Of a DNA stretch of 64,000 nt, positions 26,227-34,717 are shown piece after piece. The notes beneath the pieces were generated by a model, which saw nothing but the letters and a program-made list of their open reading frames with translations, was not told the DNA's origin and did no database searches. The stretch spans positions 3,197,001-3,261,000 of the forward strand of contig NZ_CP133269.1 of assembly GCF_030915525.1 (NCBI RefSeq). The letters are read 5' to 3'. Both the position numbers and the translations under genes were made by a program. How positions within the stretch are numbered: position 1 is the stretch's first letter; each line of letters starts with the position of its first letter. Source of the DNA: Neobacillus sp. PS2-9 (GTDB taxonomy: Bacteria; Bacillota; Bacilli; Bacillales; Cytobacillaceae).

Positions 26227-28096
26227 ATCGAGTAGGAGGGGGTGATTAACCCCCGACCTCTCACACCACCGTACGTACCGTTCGGTATACGGCGGTTCGA
26301 AAGTTTATGAAATAATAGTACTTAATTGTTTTAATCCCTGTTCTATCCAATATTCTTTCCCCATGGCTAAGTGCAGGGCAGGACTTTGGGAGTTTCTCCA
26401 ATATCCCTTTCGGGAGTTGGCACATCTCCACGCTTCATTAGGTTTAATGCCTAACCATTTGAGGTTCCGATATTTTGTTCGAGTCTTCTTCCATTCTTTC
26501 CAGCGACATGCTCTAAGCCTTCTCCTGATATGTTTATCAATCTGTTGTGCGTATTTCTTGATATCAGCGACTTTAAAGTAGTTTCCCCATCCCTGGATTA
26601 GTTGGTTAATCTTCGAAATCCGATATTCCATACTTATTCCCCAGTTCCGATTGGAAAGCTTTCTTAATTTCTCTTCGAACCTCTGTTTAGACTTCTTTGG
26701 CACGTATATCCTCGTTTTTCTTCTCGAAGAGTAGAAACTCATCCCTAAGAATACACGTGCCATCGGCTTTCCCACGGCAGTTTTCTCTTCATTCACTTTT
26801 AATTTTAATTTCTTTTCGATAAAGGCTGTGATTCCCTGCTTTACTCTTTCTCCTGCTTTCAGGCTTTTAACATAGATATTACAGTCATCCGCATACCGAA
26901 CAAATCTGTGTCCTCTCTTCTCTAATTCCTTATCAAGTTCATTTAACATGATGTTGCTGAGCAGCGGACTTAGTGGTCCCCCTTGTGGGGTACCTTCTTT
27001 ATTCACGGTGACCAAACCATTTTCCATAATTCCTGCCTGTAGATACCGCCGGATTAGTTTAAGGGTTGGTTTATCTGTGATGGTTTCGGAGACAAGAGAC
27101 ATCAGTTTGTCATGGTTAACTTTATCAAAGAACTTTTCCAGGTCCATATCAACTACGTATTGATAGCCTTCCTGAATGTATAGTCTGGCTTGCTCTATGG
27201 CTTGGTGTGCACTTTTGTTTGGCCTAAACCCATAGCTGTATCGACTAAACTTTCTATCGAAGATGGGGGTTAGTACCTGGATAGTAGCTTGTTGAACGAT
27301 TCGATCCGCAACGGTGGGGATTCCTAGCCTCCGCTTTCCACCATTTGGTTTTGGAATTTCAACCTTTCTTACCGGTTGAGGTTTGTACTTGCCGTCCTGT
27401 ATAAGTCTAATAATCTCATTCCCGTGTTCCTTGAGGTAAAGGCGAGTAGCTTCTATATCTTTCTCATCGACTCCTGCTGCTCCTTTGTTTCTTTTAACCT
27501 TTTTAAAGGCTTGGTTTAGATTATCACGACTTGTAATTCTTCGAATTAATTCATTATTAAATTCCATATTGTTTCCATGTCATCAAGTTTGTACAAAAAG
27601 AACTCCACACTTCAATAAAATCTTGTGAATTCCGTTCACATTCATCCAATGAAGCCCTTATGGTTGGCTGTGTCATCGTCCTTTTGTAAATTCCTCTAAC
27701 ATGGTCGCTCCTTTCGTTCAGTCCTTCCCAACCGTTAGGTTGGTACTATGACCTCGGCTGACTTCTCTTAATTCAATTGTTTATCGCTAAACAGGTTCCA
27801 TTTTAAAGGGTATTAAGAGACCTCCCAGGGTAAGTTCATTCACTTTCACCTCGTATATCTGCCACATTTATTCCCTCTTCCATCCGGGGATATTTTGGAC
27901 TTTGTCTTGTTTTGCAGACTCGTCCTGAAAAAAAGGAACCTCGAATGTGATTCGTGTACCTCAGACCGAGGATTTGCCTAGGGCTTCCTTCAGATTCCGC
28001 GTCGCCACGGACACCCTTGCCTTCGGCTAATGGTTCGCATATCCCAACGCCCATAGCGGACTTGCACCGCCAAGTTAATGAACATGCCTGGCACAC
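26227..28096 (-). mobile_element. Group II intron 4, full length (1.87 kb), terminator-associated
   Basis: Minus strand: it begins GTGTGCCAGG at 28096, has a domain V hairpin at about 26253-26300 (GAACCGCCGTATACC ... GGTACGTACGGTGGT), and ends CCTACTCGAT at 26227. The end sequence and a site directly after a terminator stem fit bacterial class C introns. The plus-strand flank holds the LysR gene, whose stop lies 10 bases away. Confidence 0.88.
26305..27567 (-). CDS. ltrA: Group II intron reverse transcriptase/maturase (intron 4)
   Basis: 420 residues, intact. RT motifs are RRLGIPTVADRIVQQ, YGFRPNKSAHQAIEQA, DMDLEKFFDKVNHD, GTPQGGPLSPLLSN and RYADDCNIYV; the maturase domain follows (GWGNYFKVADIKKYAQ, WRCANSRKGYW). 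There is no endonuclease domain, as in class C introns. It is only distantly related to the proteins of introns 1-3. Confidence 0.93.
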   Translation of the reverse strand: MEFNNELIRRITSRDNLNQAFKKVKRNKGAAGVDEKDIEATRLYLKEHGNEIIRLIQDGKYKPQPVRKVEIPKPNGGKRRLGIPTVADRIVQQATIQVLTPIFDRKFSRYSYGFRPNKSAHQAIEQARLYIQEGYQYVVDMDLEKFFDKVNHDKLMSLVSETITDKPTLKLIRRYLQAGIMENGLVTVNKEGTPQGGPLSPLLSNIMLNELDKELEKRGHRFVRYADDCNIYVKSLKAGERVKQGITAFIEKKLKLKVNEEKTAVGKPMARVFLGMSFYSSRRKTRIYVPKKSKQRFEEKLRKLSNRNWGISMEYRISKINQLIQGWGNYFKVADIKKYAQQIDKHIRRRLRACRWKEWKKTRTKYRNLKWLGIKPNEAWRCANSRKGYWRNSQSPALHLAMGKEYWIEQGLKQLSTIIS

Positions 28097-28103
28097 AAAA
28101 GAG

Positions 28104-28130
28104 AAAAGTCCACCTGATGGTGGTCTTTTT
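28104..28130. terminator. Terminator hairpin bordering intron 4
   Basis: AAAAGTCCACC-TGAT-GGTGGTCTTTTT, an 11-bp stem with one mismatch. In the plus direction it would end the LysR transcript if the intron were absent. Confidence 0.75.
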
Positions 28131-28239
28131 GACTTCCTTCTTTTTTAAATAATCTACCTATTACCCGAATAAAACAATTCCTAATTCAGGAGTCGTTATT
28201 CAACAATATGTCCCAATTATTGAATAAGAGCTAAAGATG

Positions 28240-28330
28240 ATTCTTCCACTAAACTGCACCGTTAGCTCAATAAAAACAGCCGCCAATATAGCAGCTGGAG
28301 ATTTTCAATTCTTGCACCTTTACTTGAAGA
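28240..28330 (+). repeat. Dispersed intergenic repeat, copy 13
   Basis: TTCTTCCACTAAACTGCACC then GTTAGCTCAATAA; private inverted bases CAGC...GCTG; right arm TTCTTGCACCTTTACTTGAAG. Confidence 0.7.
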
Positions 28331-28391
28331 AGAACGGGTTACTTATGATGAGCAATCATATTTCAAGCCTTTGTTCTTAATTTTATCCCAA

Positions 28392-28556
28392 TCACAAACT
28401 TTTCTTCTTCAACTCTTCCTTAATGTCTTTTAAATGGAAAGCTATCTGAGTCAATCTTACAAATATCCAAATAGACATTATTGCCAAAAAATATAAAGCT
28501 AGTTTATCTAAGTTTGATAAAAGATGTAAAATGTATAACAAAAATGAATTCCCCAT
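28392..28556 (-). CDS. Small single-helix membrane protein, unknown function
   Basis: 54 residues from ATG at 28556, with AGGGGGC about 4 nt upstream. A hydrophobic stretch (KLALYFLAIMSIWIFVRLTQ) is followed by a charged amphipathic tail (HLKDIKEELKKKSL). The shape is common among small Bacillus membrane proteins, but no family is recognised. Confidence 0.6.
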   Translation of the reverse strand: MGNSFLLYILHLLSNLDKLALYFLAIMSIWIFVRLTQIAFHLKDIKEELKKKSL

Positions 28557-28616
28557 ATTTGCCCCCTATTAGTCAGTTATTTCAATATGGTAATAGTTCG
28601 GTGAAATAGGCATATA

Positions 28617-28745
28617 CTCCTCTTGAACTGCCGTTAGCGGAACAAGCAAAAGGGCTGCCGAAGCAGCCACACTACTTAAAGTAAAGCACCCGTTAGCCAT
28701 CCATGAAGCGCAAAATCGGCGCTTCACCACAAAGAATGAAAATAT
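28617..28745 (+). repeat. Dispersed intergenic repeat, copy 14 (composite)
   Basis: TCTTGAACTGCCGTTAGCGGAAC, perfect hairpin GGCTGC-CGAA-GCAGCC, right arm GTAAAGCACCCGTTAGCC, then a second perfect hairpin TGAAGCGC/GCGCTTCA and the tail CCACAAAGAATGAAAAT. The tail is shared with copy 18 at 34551. Confidence 0.7.
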
Positions 28746-28950
28746 ATTGAATCCGTCGATACTATTCCTAAGGCTGGGAGAGGAAGGTCGATAAACTATG
28801 GTGCCTTAGAGCCCATCCGTTAGTCTGACTCCAACGACCACGGTGCACCACAAACTGTCGCTCCCTTACGGGAAGCACTCATGGTAGATTAATCCTAATT
28901 CTGATTGTTGCACCAGCCTCCAATTTCTAAGCCTAGAAAGGAAGATTTCA
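28746..28950 (+). ncRNA. Probable bridge-RNA region of the IS110 element
   Basis: This left end is non-coding, more GC-rich than its surroundings, and contains stem-forming segments such as GGTGCC/GGTGCACC-type and CGACCACGGTG. IS110-group elements express a bridge RNA from the long left end, with two loops that pair to target and donor DNA. The position and length fit; the fold was not computed. Confidence 0.5.
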
Positions 28951-30168
28951 ATGGATGTAATCATTGAAAGAGCATGTGGTTTAGATGTCCATAAGGATAA
29001 TATCACTGCTTGTATTATGACTTCAGAAGGAAAGGAGGTTCAAACATTTTCTACTAAAACAGTTTTTCTATTAAAGTTATTGGACTGGATTAAGGAGAAT
29101 AATTGTACTCACGTAGCTATGGAAAGTACGAGTGTTTATTGGAAACCTATTGTTAACTTATTAGAGTCCGAAGGAATAGAGTTTTTAGTTGTAAATGCTC
29201 AACACATGAAGGCACTTCCGGGACGCAAAACGGATGTTAAAGATGCCGAATGGATAGCCCAACTTCTTCGACATGGACTACTGAAAGCAAGCTTCATTCC
29301 TGATCGGAATCAACGAGAATTTCGGGAGCTTGTACGCTATCGTCGGAGTATCATTGAAGAACGCGCTAGACAACATAATAGGATTCAAAAGGTTTTAGAA
29401 GGAGCCAACATCAAACTAGGTTCTGTTGTATCTGATATTATGGGTGTTTCATCGAAAGATATGCTTCGAGCAATCGCAGATGGTGAAGATGATCCTGAAA
29501 AACTAGCAAACTTCGCTCGTCGTACAATGAAAAAGAAAAAAGAAGAACTTGAATTGGCACTTCAGGGCTATGTTAACCCACACCAACGCTTAATGTTAAA
29601 AACGATTTTAACTCACATTGATTTTCTAACTGAGCAAATTGAAATGTTAGATCAAGAGATTGCTCAAAGAGTAAGCACTTATCAAGAAGATATAGAACGA
29701 CTCGATTCCATTCCTGGTATCGCCACAAGAATGGCTGAACAAATCTTAGCTGAAATTGGTACGAACGTTGGAAACCAATTCCCGTCTGCCTCACATTTGT
29801 GTTCATGGGCAGCCTTAGTTCCTGGACACAATGAAAGCGCAGGTAAAAGGAAATCTAGCAGATCAAAAAAGGGAAATAAATATTTAAGATCCGCATTAAC
29901 AGAAGCAGCTCAATCAGTAAGAGGGTCAAAGAACTATCTCGGTGCACTGTATAGACGCACAGCTGGACGAAAAGGAAAGAAAAAGGCAGCAATTGTAGTC
30001 GCCCATGCGATGTTGCGAATCGCCTATTACCTACTAACCCGAAAAGAAATGTACGTTGACTTAGGCGAAGATTATTTTGATAAACAAAGACAAGTATCTA
30101 TTGTACGGCATTCGGTTCGAAGACTAGAAAACTTAGGTTATAATGTGACAATTACCGAAGCATCTTAA
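28951..30168 (+). CDS. IS110-family transposase (bridge-RNA-guided recombinase)
   Basis: 405 residues. The N-terminal RuvC-like domain has GLDVHKDNITACIM (first Asp), VAMESTSVYW (Glu) and the acidic pair in GRKTDVKDAEWIAQLL, giving the DEDD set. A coiled coil follows, then the C-terminal Tnp domain with LDSIPGIATRMAEQILAEIG and the serine-containing HLCSWAALVPGHNESAGKRK. The frame is intact. The non-coding left end places it in the IS110 rather than IS1111 group. Confidence 0.92.
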   Translation: MDVIIERACGLDVHKDNITACIMTSEGKEVQTFSTKTVFLLKLLDWIKENNCTHVAMESTSVYWKPIVNLLESEGIEFLVVNAQHMKALPGRKTDVKDAEWIAQLLRHGLLKASFIPDRNQREFRELVRYRRSIIEERARQHNRIQKVLEGANIKLGSVVSDIMGVSSKDMLRAIADGEDDPEKLANFARRTMKKKKEELELALQGYVNPHQRLMLKTILTHIDFLTEQIEMLDQEIAQRVSTYQEDIERLDSIPGIATRMAEQILAEIGTNVGNQFPSASHLCSWAALVPGHNESAGKRKSSRSKKGNKYLRSALTEAAQSVRGSKNYLGALYRRTAGRKGKKKAAIVVAHAMLRIAYYLLTRKEMYVDLGEDYFDKQRQVSIVRHSVRRLENLGYNVTITEAS

Positions 30169-30306
30169 TCCATTATTCTCGTAGTCCATAAGCCTTGATC
30201 AGTCGCCCGCTCTTTTTTAAAAAGTGAATGAGCTGCGTCTATTTAAGTATTGCCTTTTTGCCGAAGTTACAGAAGTTAATTTTCATGGTAGCTGAATAAG
30301 GATTAT

Positions 30307-30888
30307 TTATTCTTTGTTTAGTTTTTCGAGTTTATTTATTGTCCTTTTAGCAGTATTTCTAATCCAAGTTATTTCGTGATTAACGAATGGATTTATATGG
30401 GGTATCAATTCAGGGTCTTTAAATTTTGAAAGAGCTGATAGTGCGTGTCCTTGGACATCTTTATCCTCTAATAGCCCCACCAAAACAGGAATTACCTTTT
30501 TGTCTTTAAATTTACCTAATCCATCCACAATCATTTGTCTTGCTGTACCGTGTTTCTTATCTGTTGCAATCTTCAAAAGCTCATTTAATGAACTTTTATC
30601 GAGAATTAACGATAATGAATTGCCAATTGCCCATTTATAAGTGTTATTAGACGAGTTTTTAAATTCATTGATTAACGGAATGGAGGCAGAAATGAACCCC
30701 TTTACTCCCAGACACCTTACCAAGAACTCCTTATGATTAACCTCGGTAATTTGCGATAAGTGTCTTAGTATAATCGGTATGACATCTTTATTTTTATTAT
30801 CTATTTTCTTCAATTCTTCAATTGAAGAGATACTATATCCTAAATCCCTTATCTCTGAGATAAGTAGTTCTTTGTTTAATTTCCCCAC
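30307..30888 (-). CDS. HEAT-repeat protein
   Basis: 193 residues made of about four to five helical pairs, such as GTARQMIVDGLGKFKDKKVI and HALSALSKFKDPELIPHIN, the signature of HEAT or PBS-lyase-like repeats. Such proteins are binding scaffolds; the partner is unknown. GTG at 30888 is chosen because GGGGG lies 8 nt before it; an ATG five codons upstream contains that motif and has no site of its own. Single gene. Confidence 0.75.
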   Translation of the reverse strand: MGKLNKELLISEIRDLGYSISSIEELKKIDNKNKDVIPIILRHLSQITEVNHKEFLVRCLGVKGFISASIPLINEFKNSSNNTYKWAIGNSLSLILDKSSLNELLKIATDKKHGTARQMIVDGLGKFKDKKVIPVLVGLLEDKDVQGHALSALSKFKDPELIPHINPFVNHEITWIRNTAKRTINKLEKLNKE

Positions 30889-30938
30889 CTTCGTTACCCC
30901 CATATAAAACAATGCCTTATATATAAAATTTTACCACT

Positions 30939-30988
30939 CCTTATTGAACTAAACTGCCCCGTTAGCGTGAGTACATTTCTTCACATAA
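30939..30988 (+). repeat. Dispersed intergenic repeat, copy 15
   Basis: CTTATTGAACTAAACTGCCCCG then TTAGCGTGAG joined directly to TACATTTCTTCACA; short form without hairpin. Confidence 0.7.
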
Positions 30989-31155
30989 TAAAATTTCAAC
31001 ACAACTGGCTTTAAATCAATAAAAAACGAGTGGCAAATTCATATGCAAATTGCCATTAATTTAACTTGCATTTTCAATGTTTGTGATAAGGAACGGAACC
31101 CGTTATCAAAATATATGTTACCTTTATTATTAATATATATTATATAGCAAATAAA

Positions 31156-31189
31156 AAATGCTCTCTAAGACGTGTCTTAGAGAGCGGAA
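31156..31189 (-). terminator. Terminator of the cell-wall-binding protein gene
   Basis: A perfect 12-bp stem, GCTCTCTAAGAC / GTCTTAGAGAGC, followed on the minus strand by ATTTTTT. Confidence 0.85.
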
Positions 31190-31193
31190 AAAT

Positions 31194-32111
31194 TCACTCC
31201 TCTAAATTCCAAAAAATTGAAAATGATTCTTCATCATATTGAATAAATATGTCATCAATAAAAACTATTTTGTCTATTTTTGCTTGCTCTACTAAAGTAT
31301 TAAGCTCAGCTTCTGTTGCAGGTACCCCTAGTTCAATAGCAACCCTTTTCCACAGTTCTAAGTAGGAAGGATCACCGTACACGCTACCATCAAAGGAAAA
31401 AGCACCTACATATTCTCCATTATTGTTAGTAAAAGCATATGCTTCAATATCTTCATCATAGCCTACGGATAAACCCAAATCGCGTGCGTATCCGTCTATC
31501 AATTTAAAAATCAAGTCAGTTTGGTCAATATCGACAGCTCCGTCAGTACCGACATGCTTTCCATCAATAGTAGTATCTGTTGCCATACAACCATTACTAT
31601 AGAAGTGGTACGTTTTGCCATCAATTTCCTTCCAACCAAGCGCCATTTTGCCAGATGAACGATCTAAGAAGTACCACTTACCGCTTAATTGTAACCAACC
31701 AGTCTTCATAGCGCCGTTTGCGCTTAAATAGTACCAGTCTTGACCGGATTTAAGCCAACCTGTTTTCATGGCACCTGAACCTTCAAAAAAGTACCATTGA
31801 TTAGAAATCTTTGCCCAACCTGTTTTCATAACTCCACTTGCATCAAAATAATACCATTTACTACTAATAGAAGCCCAACCAGTTTTCATATAACCATTTG
31901 TATCAAAGAAATACCACTTGTTCTTTAACAGGAGCCAGCCTTTTTGTAAAACTCCTTTAGAATTGTAATACGTCCAATAAGAACCTTTCTTAACCCACTG
32001 ATTTTGGTAATGAACAGCCGTACTTCCGCTCGTTGCTGCAAAAGATGCAACTGGTGCGGAAAATAATGTGAGACCCGCTACTACGGTAATTGCTTTTAGT
32101 GTCTTTTTCAA
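31194..32111 (-). CDS. Secreted protein with choline/cell-wall-binding repeats
   Basis: 305 residues. A signal peptide (MKKTLKAITVVAGLTLFSAP, cut after SFA) is followed by about seven repeats of roughly 20 residues of the form GWxxxxxKWYYFDxxGxMKTG (residues 40-190), the cell wall-binding repeat also seen in choline-binding and glucan-binding proteins. The last third is acidic and not recognised (ATEAELNTLVEQAKIDKIVF). It probably sits on the cell or spore surface. TTG at 32111 is chosen: TGGGGGC lies 7 nt upstream and the protein then begins with a normal signal peptide. Confidence 0.85.
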   Translation of the reverse strand: MKKTLKAITVVAGLTLFSAPVASFAATSGSTAVHYQNQWVKKGSYWTYYNSKGVLQKGWLLLKNKWYFFDTNGYMKTGWASISSKWYYFDASGVMKTGWAKISNQWYFFEGSGAMKTGWLKSGQDWYYLSANGAMKTGWLQLSGKWYFLDRSSGKMALGWKEIDGKTYHFYSNGCMATDTTIDGKHVGTDGAVDIDQTDLIFKLIDGYARDLGLSVGYDEDIEAYAFTNNNGEYVGAFSFDGSVYGDPSYLELWKRVAIELGVPATEAELNTLVEQAKIDKIVFIDDIFIQYDEESFSIFWNLEE

Positions 32112-32126
32112 TCTTAATGCCCCCAT

Positions 32127-32378
32127 TTTTTCTCTATAATCTTACTAGGATAGTTTACAATTTTGATAGAATTTAGTAAATGAACAAATTGTTACCAATA
32201 TCACTCCTGCAAAGATGAAAGACAAGAACAAATTCCCCCTAAGAACAGTGCTCTTAGGGAGCAGTAAATAATTTTTAATATTTTTCTCTATTTAATTCCT
32301 TATACTTTTTATAGTAAAATTTTGAGTGTAGACAATTTTTGTATGTTTTAACAAATACTTGCTTAAGAAAGGATAATT
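32127..32378. other. Divergent intergenic region with hairpin
   Basis: Between the minus-strand wall-binding gene and the next plus-strand gene. Contains CCCTAAGA-N7-TCTTAGGG at about 32238-32260, a possible terminator or operator, and AT-rich promoter-like DNA. No coding sequence seen. Confidence 0.45.
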
Positions 32379-32645
32379 ATGTCTAAATTATCAAAAAGAA
32401 TTAATGAATACTTTTATGCTTGGGGCGATAATGACCCTAAAAAAACAGTTTTGAGATACGGGAAAGATAAAACTTTGGAACAATTATATGGATATGAGGA
32501 TTATGTACATTACAGACCACGTAGGCAAATGGCAGGAAGGATAATCATTTTGGGTGGTTTAGGTCTTATTGGTTTAAGTGTTAAAGGTGCTAAAGTTCTC
32601 AAAGCCAAGTACGATAAAAGAAAGACAGAAAAAGAAAATCTCTAG
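32379..32645 (+). CDS. Small protein with one membrane helix, unknown function
   Basis: 88 residues. The N-terminal half is soluble and aromatic-rich (SKRINEYFYAWGDNDPKKTV, EDYVHYRPRRQ); a Gly-rich hydrophobic segment follows (AGRIIILGGLGLIGLSVKGA) with a basic tail. No family is recognised. AAAGGA precedes the ATG and a strong terminator follows, so it is a single-gene transcript. Confidence 0.7.
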   Translation: MSKLSKRINEYFYAWGDNDPKKTVLRYGKDKTLEQLYGYEDYVHYRPRRQMAGRIIILGGLGLIGLSVKGAKVLKAKYDKRKTEKENL

Positions 32646-32672
32646 TCTAAAATAGACTAGAGATTTTCTTTT
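32636..32672 (+). terminator. Terminator after the 88-residue gene
   Basis: ATCTCTAGTCTA pairs with TAGACTAGAGAT, followed by TTTCTTTTT. The stem includes the stop codon. Confidence 0.85.
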
Positions 32673-32725
32673 TACTTTTTGTGGGTACAATAAAAACCAC
32701 TTAACTATGTTTTGTAATTTATCAT

Positions 32726-32775
32726 TGTTCAACTAAAGCCCCCGGTTTGTTTAAGTGTAGTTCTTCACAATCTTC
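32726..32775 (+). repeat. Dispersed intergenic repeat, copy 16
   Basis: GTTCAACTAAAGCCCCCGGT joined to TTGTTTAAGTGTAG and TTCTTCACAATC; short form as in copy 1. Confidence 0.7.
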
Positions 32776-32939
32776 TCTATAACAAAACAAAACGGGACTG
32801 ATGCTGGCACCGTCCCAATTTATTTTAATTGTGTAACTTATAGAACTTTTTTACCAAAATTTATAAAAAATTGGTTATACTTACATTGGAGGTAAAGAAG
32901 TATGAAAAAAATATCCCTCATGAACAAAGGAGACTTTAA

Positions 32940-33515
32940 ATGAGAAAACTCGTTCTATTTCTGCACGCATCGCTTGACGGTTTTGTAGAAGGTCCGAACG
33001 GTGGAATGGACATTGGCTGGGTTTCATACGATGCTGACTTGGAGAAACACGCGAAAGAAATTCTAAGTACTGCCGACACTGTCATATGGGGACGTGAGAC
33101 TTATCAGATGATGCACAGTTACTGGACATCTGTGCCTTCTGACCCCTCAGCTTCGCAGCATGAACGGAATCATGCCGAGTGGATCGAAAAGACACCCAAA
33201 ATCGTTTTTTCCACGACGTTGGAGAAAGTCGAATGGAACAATTCCAGACTGGTGAAAGAAGATGTCAAGGAAGAAATCAAGAACCTCAAACAGCAGCCAG
33301 GCAAGGATATGGTCATCCTCGGCAGTCCTAGGTTAGCACACTACCTTATGCAGCTTGATTTAATAGATGAGTATAAAATTACGGTTTCTCCCGTCCTGAT
33401 CGGTAGCGGATTGCCGTTATTCCAAGGTCTCAAGGAGAAGATCAATCTTAAACTGATCGAAAACAAGACATTTGATTCTGGAGCCATAGCCCTCGTTTAC
33501 CAGACGGTTAGATGA
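32940..33515 (+). CDS. Dihydrofolate-reductase-fold (RibD C-terminal) protein
   Basis: 191 residues. It starts MRKLVLFLHASLDGFVEGPN, then has DTVIWGRETYQMM, PKIVFSTTLEKVEW and DEYKITVSPVLIGSGLPLF, the pattern of the RibD C-terminal/DHFR-like family of NADPH-dependent reductases of unknown substrate. The base composition is richer in G+C and the codon use less A/T-biased than in the neighbours, so it may have been acquired separately. A terminator follows at 33634. Confidence 0.88.
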   Translation: MRKLVLFLHASLDGFVEGPNGGMDIGWVSYDADLEKHAKEILSTADTVIWGRETYQMMHSYWTSVPSDPSASQHERNHAEWIEKTPKIVFSTTLEKVEWNNSRLVKEDVKEEIKNLKQQPGKDMVILGSPRLAHYLMQLDLIDEYKITVSPVLIGSGLPLFQGLKEKINLKLIENKTFDSGAIALVYQTVR

Positions 33516-33633
33516 CCTTTTCTCCTAAAGCAGATTACGACGGATACGATAGCTCAGAATGCGTGTTATTTAAAAGATTTGAATTAACCATAAGAAGTCC
33601 ACTAAATCAATTATAATTAGAAATTAATATATA

Positions 33634-33672
33634 GAAAAAAGCTGATTTCCAAATGTGGAACTCGGCTTTTTT
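33634..33672 (+). terminator. Terminator after the DHFR-fold gene
   Basis: AAAAAAGCTGATTTCCA pairs with TGGAACTCGGCTTTTTT with two or three mismatches; T-run on the plus side. Confidence 0.8.
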
Positions 33673-33692
33673 TCTAACTTTGTGAAGGATTG

Positions 33693-33780
33693 TACTTAAA
33701 CTAAACTGCTCCGTTTGTTCAATAAGAAGAAATTCAACAAAAAAGGCGTTAATCCTTCCTCCTGGATCAACGCACCACGA
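33693..33780 (+). repeat. Dispersed intergenic repeat, copy 17
   Basis: CTTAAACTAAACTGCTCCG then TTTGTTCAATAAG; private hairpin GCGTTAATCC / GGATCAACGC; ends CGCACCACG. The hairpin resembles that of copy 12. Confidence 0.75.
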
Positions 33781-33940
33781 TAGTTCAAGAAGCACCCATC
33801 TCTTTTTTTGCACATTTCAGTCGAATTATGACATTGATTTAAATTTGAACAATTTGTGTCTATTTTGTTAAATGGGTTGTACATACTTCGTTTTGTTTGT
33901 TATATTTTTTAGTAAATATTTGTAAATAGGAGACATTCTT

Positions 33941-34108
33941 ATGTTATCACTGTCAATTACTGATAAAAAAAGTAACTTATTATTAATAATCAAGTCCTTA
34001 CGAAAAGAAATGATTCAAGCTGGGTTAAAAGAGGGACTTGCAAGTGAAAAAACAATTGCAATTAGTCAGCAACTTGATGAGTATATAGCAAAATATCAAG
34101 TGATATAG
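33941..34108 (+). CDS. Spo0E-like aspartyl-phosphate phosphatase, second copy
   Basis: 55 residues with IKSLRKEMIQAGLKEGLASE and ISQQLDEYIAKYQ, the Spo0E helix pair with its SQxLD signature. It shares about half its residues with the 57-residue protein at 15766, so the two are paralogues that may tune Spo0A phosphorylation. AGGAGA lies about 7 nt before the ATG. It converges on a decayed minus-strand gene. Confidence 0.85.
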   Translation: MLSLSITDKKSNLLLIIKSLRKEMIQAGLKEGLASEKTIAISQQLDEYIAKYQVI

Positions 34109-34477
34109 TTAATATTGCTTCGTATTTTAAATGCGACATAATAGATGTAATAGATTTTCATCTTTCTTGATTCATTGTAAGCTCTTTCCAAAATCCCTTT
34201 CTCTTCACGTCCCCATATCTCCTTCCAAGCAGTAAGTATTCCATATATATTTTCTGGTGTTCGGAATTTTAATTGTGGAATTGTTAACACTCTATAGCTG
34301 CACTTAATGTATAATCGCCTTTATAATCACTCTCGTAATTATAATGCAGGCCATAAGTAACCTCATCCTGAGTGTTCCAAAGACTTGATGCCTCTTTCCA
34401 CATATCTGAAATCTTTTCATGATAAGATCATCTTTAAAATTATTAGTTCTAACACTCTTAATAATCGTTAGGTTCAT
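34096..34477 (-). pseudogene. GyrI-like/effector-binding domain protein, broken
   Basis: It begins with a good signal (GAGAGGAA 8 nt before ATG at 34477) and MNLTIIKSVRTNNFK. The frame then shifts near 34435 to YHEKISDMWKEASSLWNTQD and TYGLHYNYESDYKGDY, and shifts again near 34290 to LTIPQLKFRTPENI and TAWKEIWGREEKGI. This order is that of GyrI/AraC effector-binding domains. At least two frameshifts leave no full protein. Confidence 0.65.
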
Positions 34478-34550
34478 TAGAATATTCCTCTCAATGTATT
34501 TATTTACTTATTTCTACAAAATACAAATTTCACCTCCTCATTTAACAAAC

Positions 34551-34606
34551 CTCACGCGCTAGCTAACCATGCAGCATTGCTGCACCACAAAGAATGAAAA
34601 TGGATT
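34551..34606 (+). repeat. Dispersed intergenic repeat, copy 18 (second tail type)
   Basis: GCTAGCTAACC, perfect hairpin TGCAGC-ATT-GCTGCA, tail CCACAAAGAATGAAAATGGATT, matching the tail of copy 14. Confidence 0.6.
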
Positions 34607-34717
34607 AGAGCTGTAAATACTAATATTGGCTTTAATCCAGTCACGCCCTTTTCTAATTTTTCATGACTAAAGGAGACTTATTTTCATGATAATTGAGAAG
34701 AAATGATGATCATATGG

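Larger units (their letters stand above)
28746..30300 (+). mobile_element. IS110-family insertion sequence (ends approximate)
   Basis: One IS110-type transposase gene with about 200 bp of structured non-coding DNA before it and about 130 bp after it. Members lack inverted repeats, so the ends cannot be fixed from one copy; the left end is put just after the dispersed-repeat tail and the right end before the next gene. Confidence 0.75.

Noticed and set aside
27836..28096. 86-codon minus-strand frame at the 5' end of intron 4
   Set aside because: It lies in the structured domain I of the intron RNA and starts at the intron's first bases (GTG).
33607..33884. Two minus-strand frames over the repeat at 33.7 kb
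   Set aside because: They read through a terminator and the dispersed repeat; the residues come from repeat sequence.
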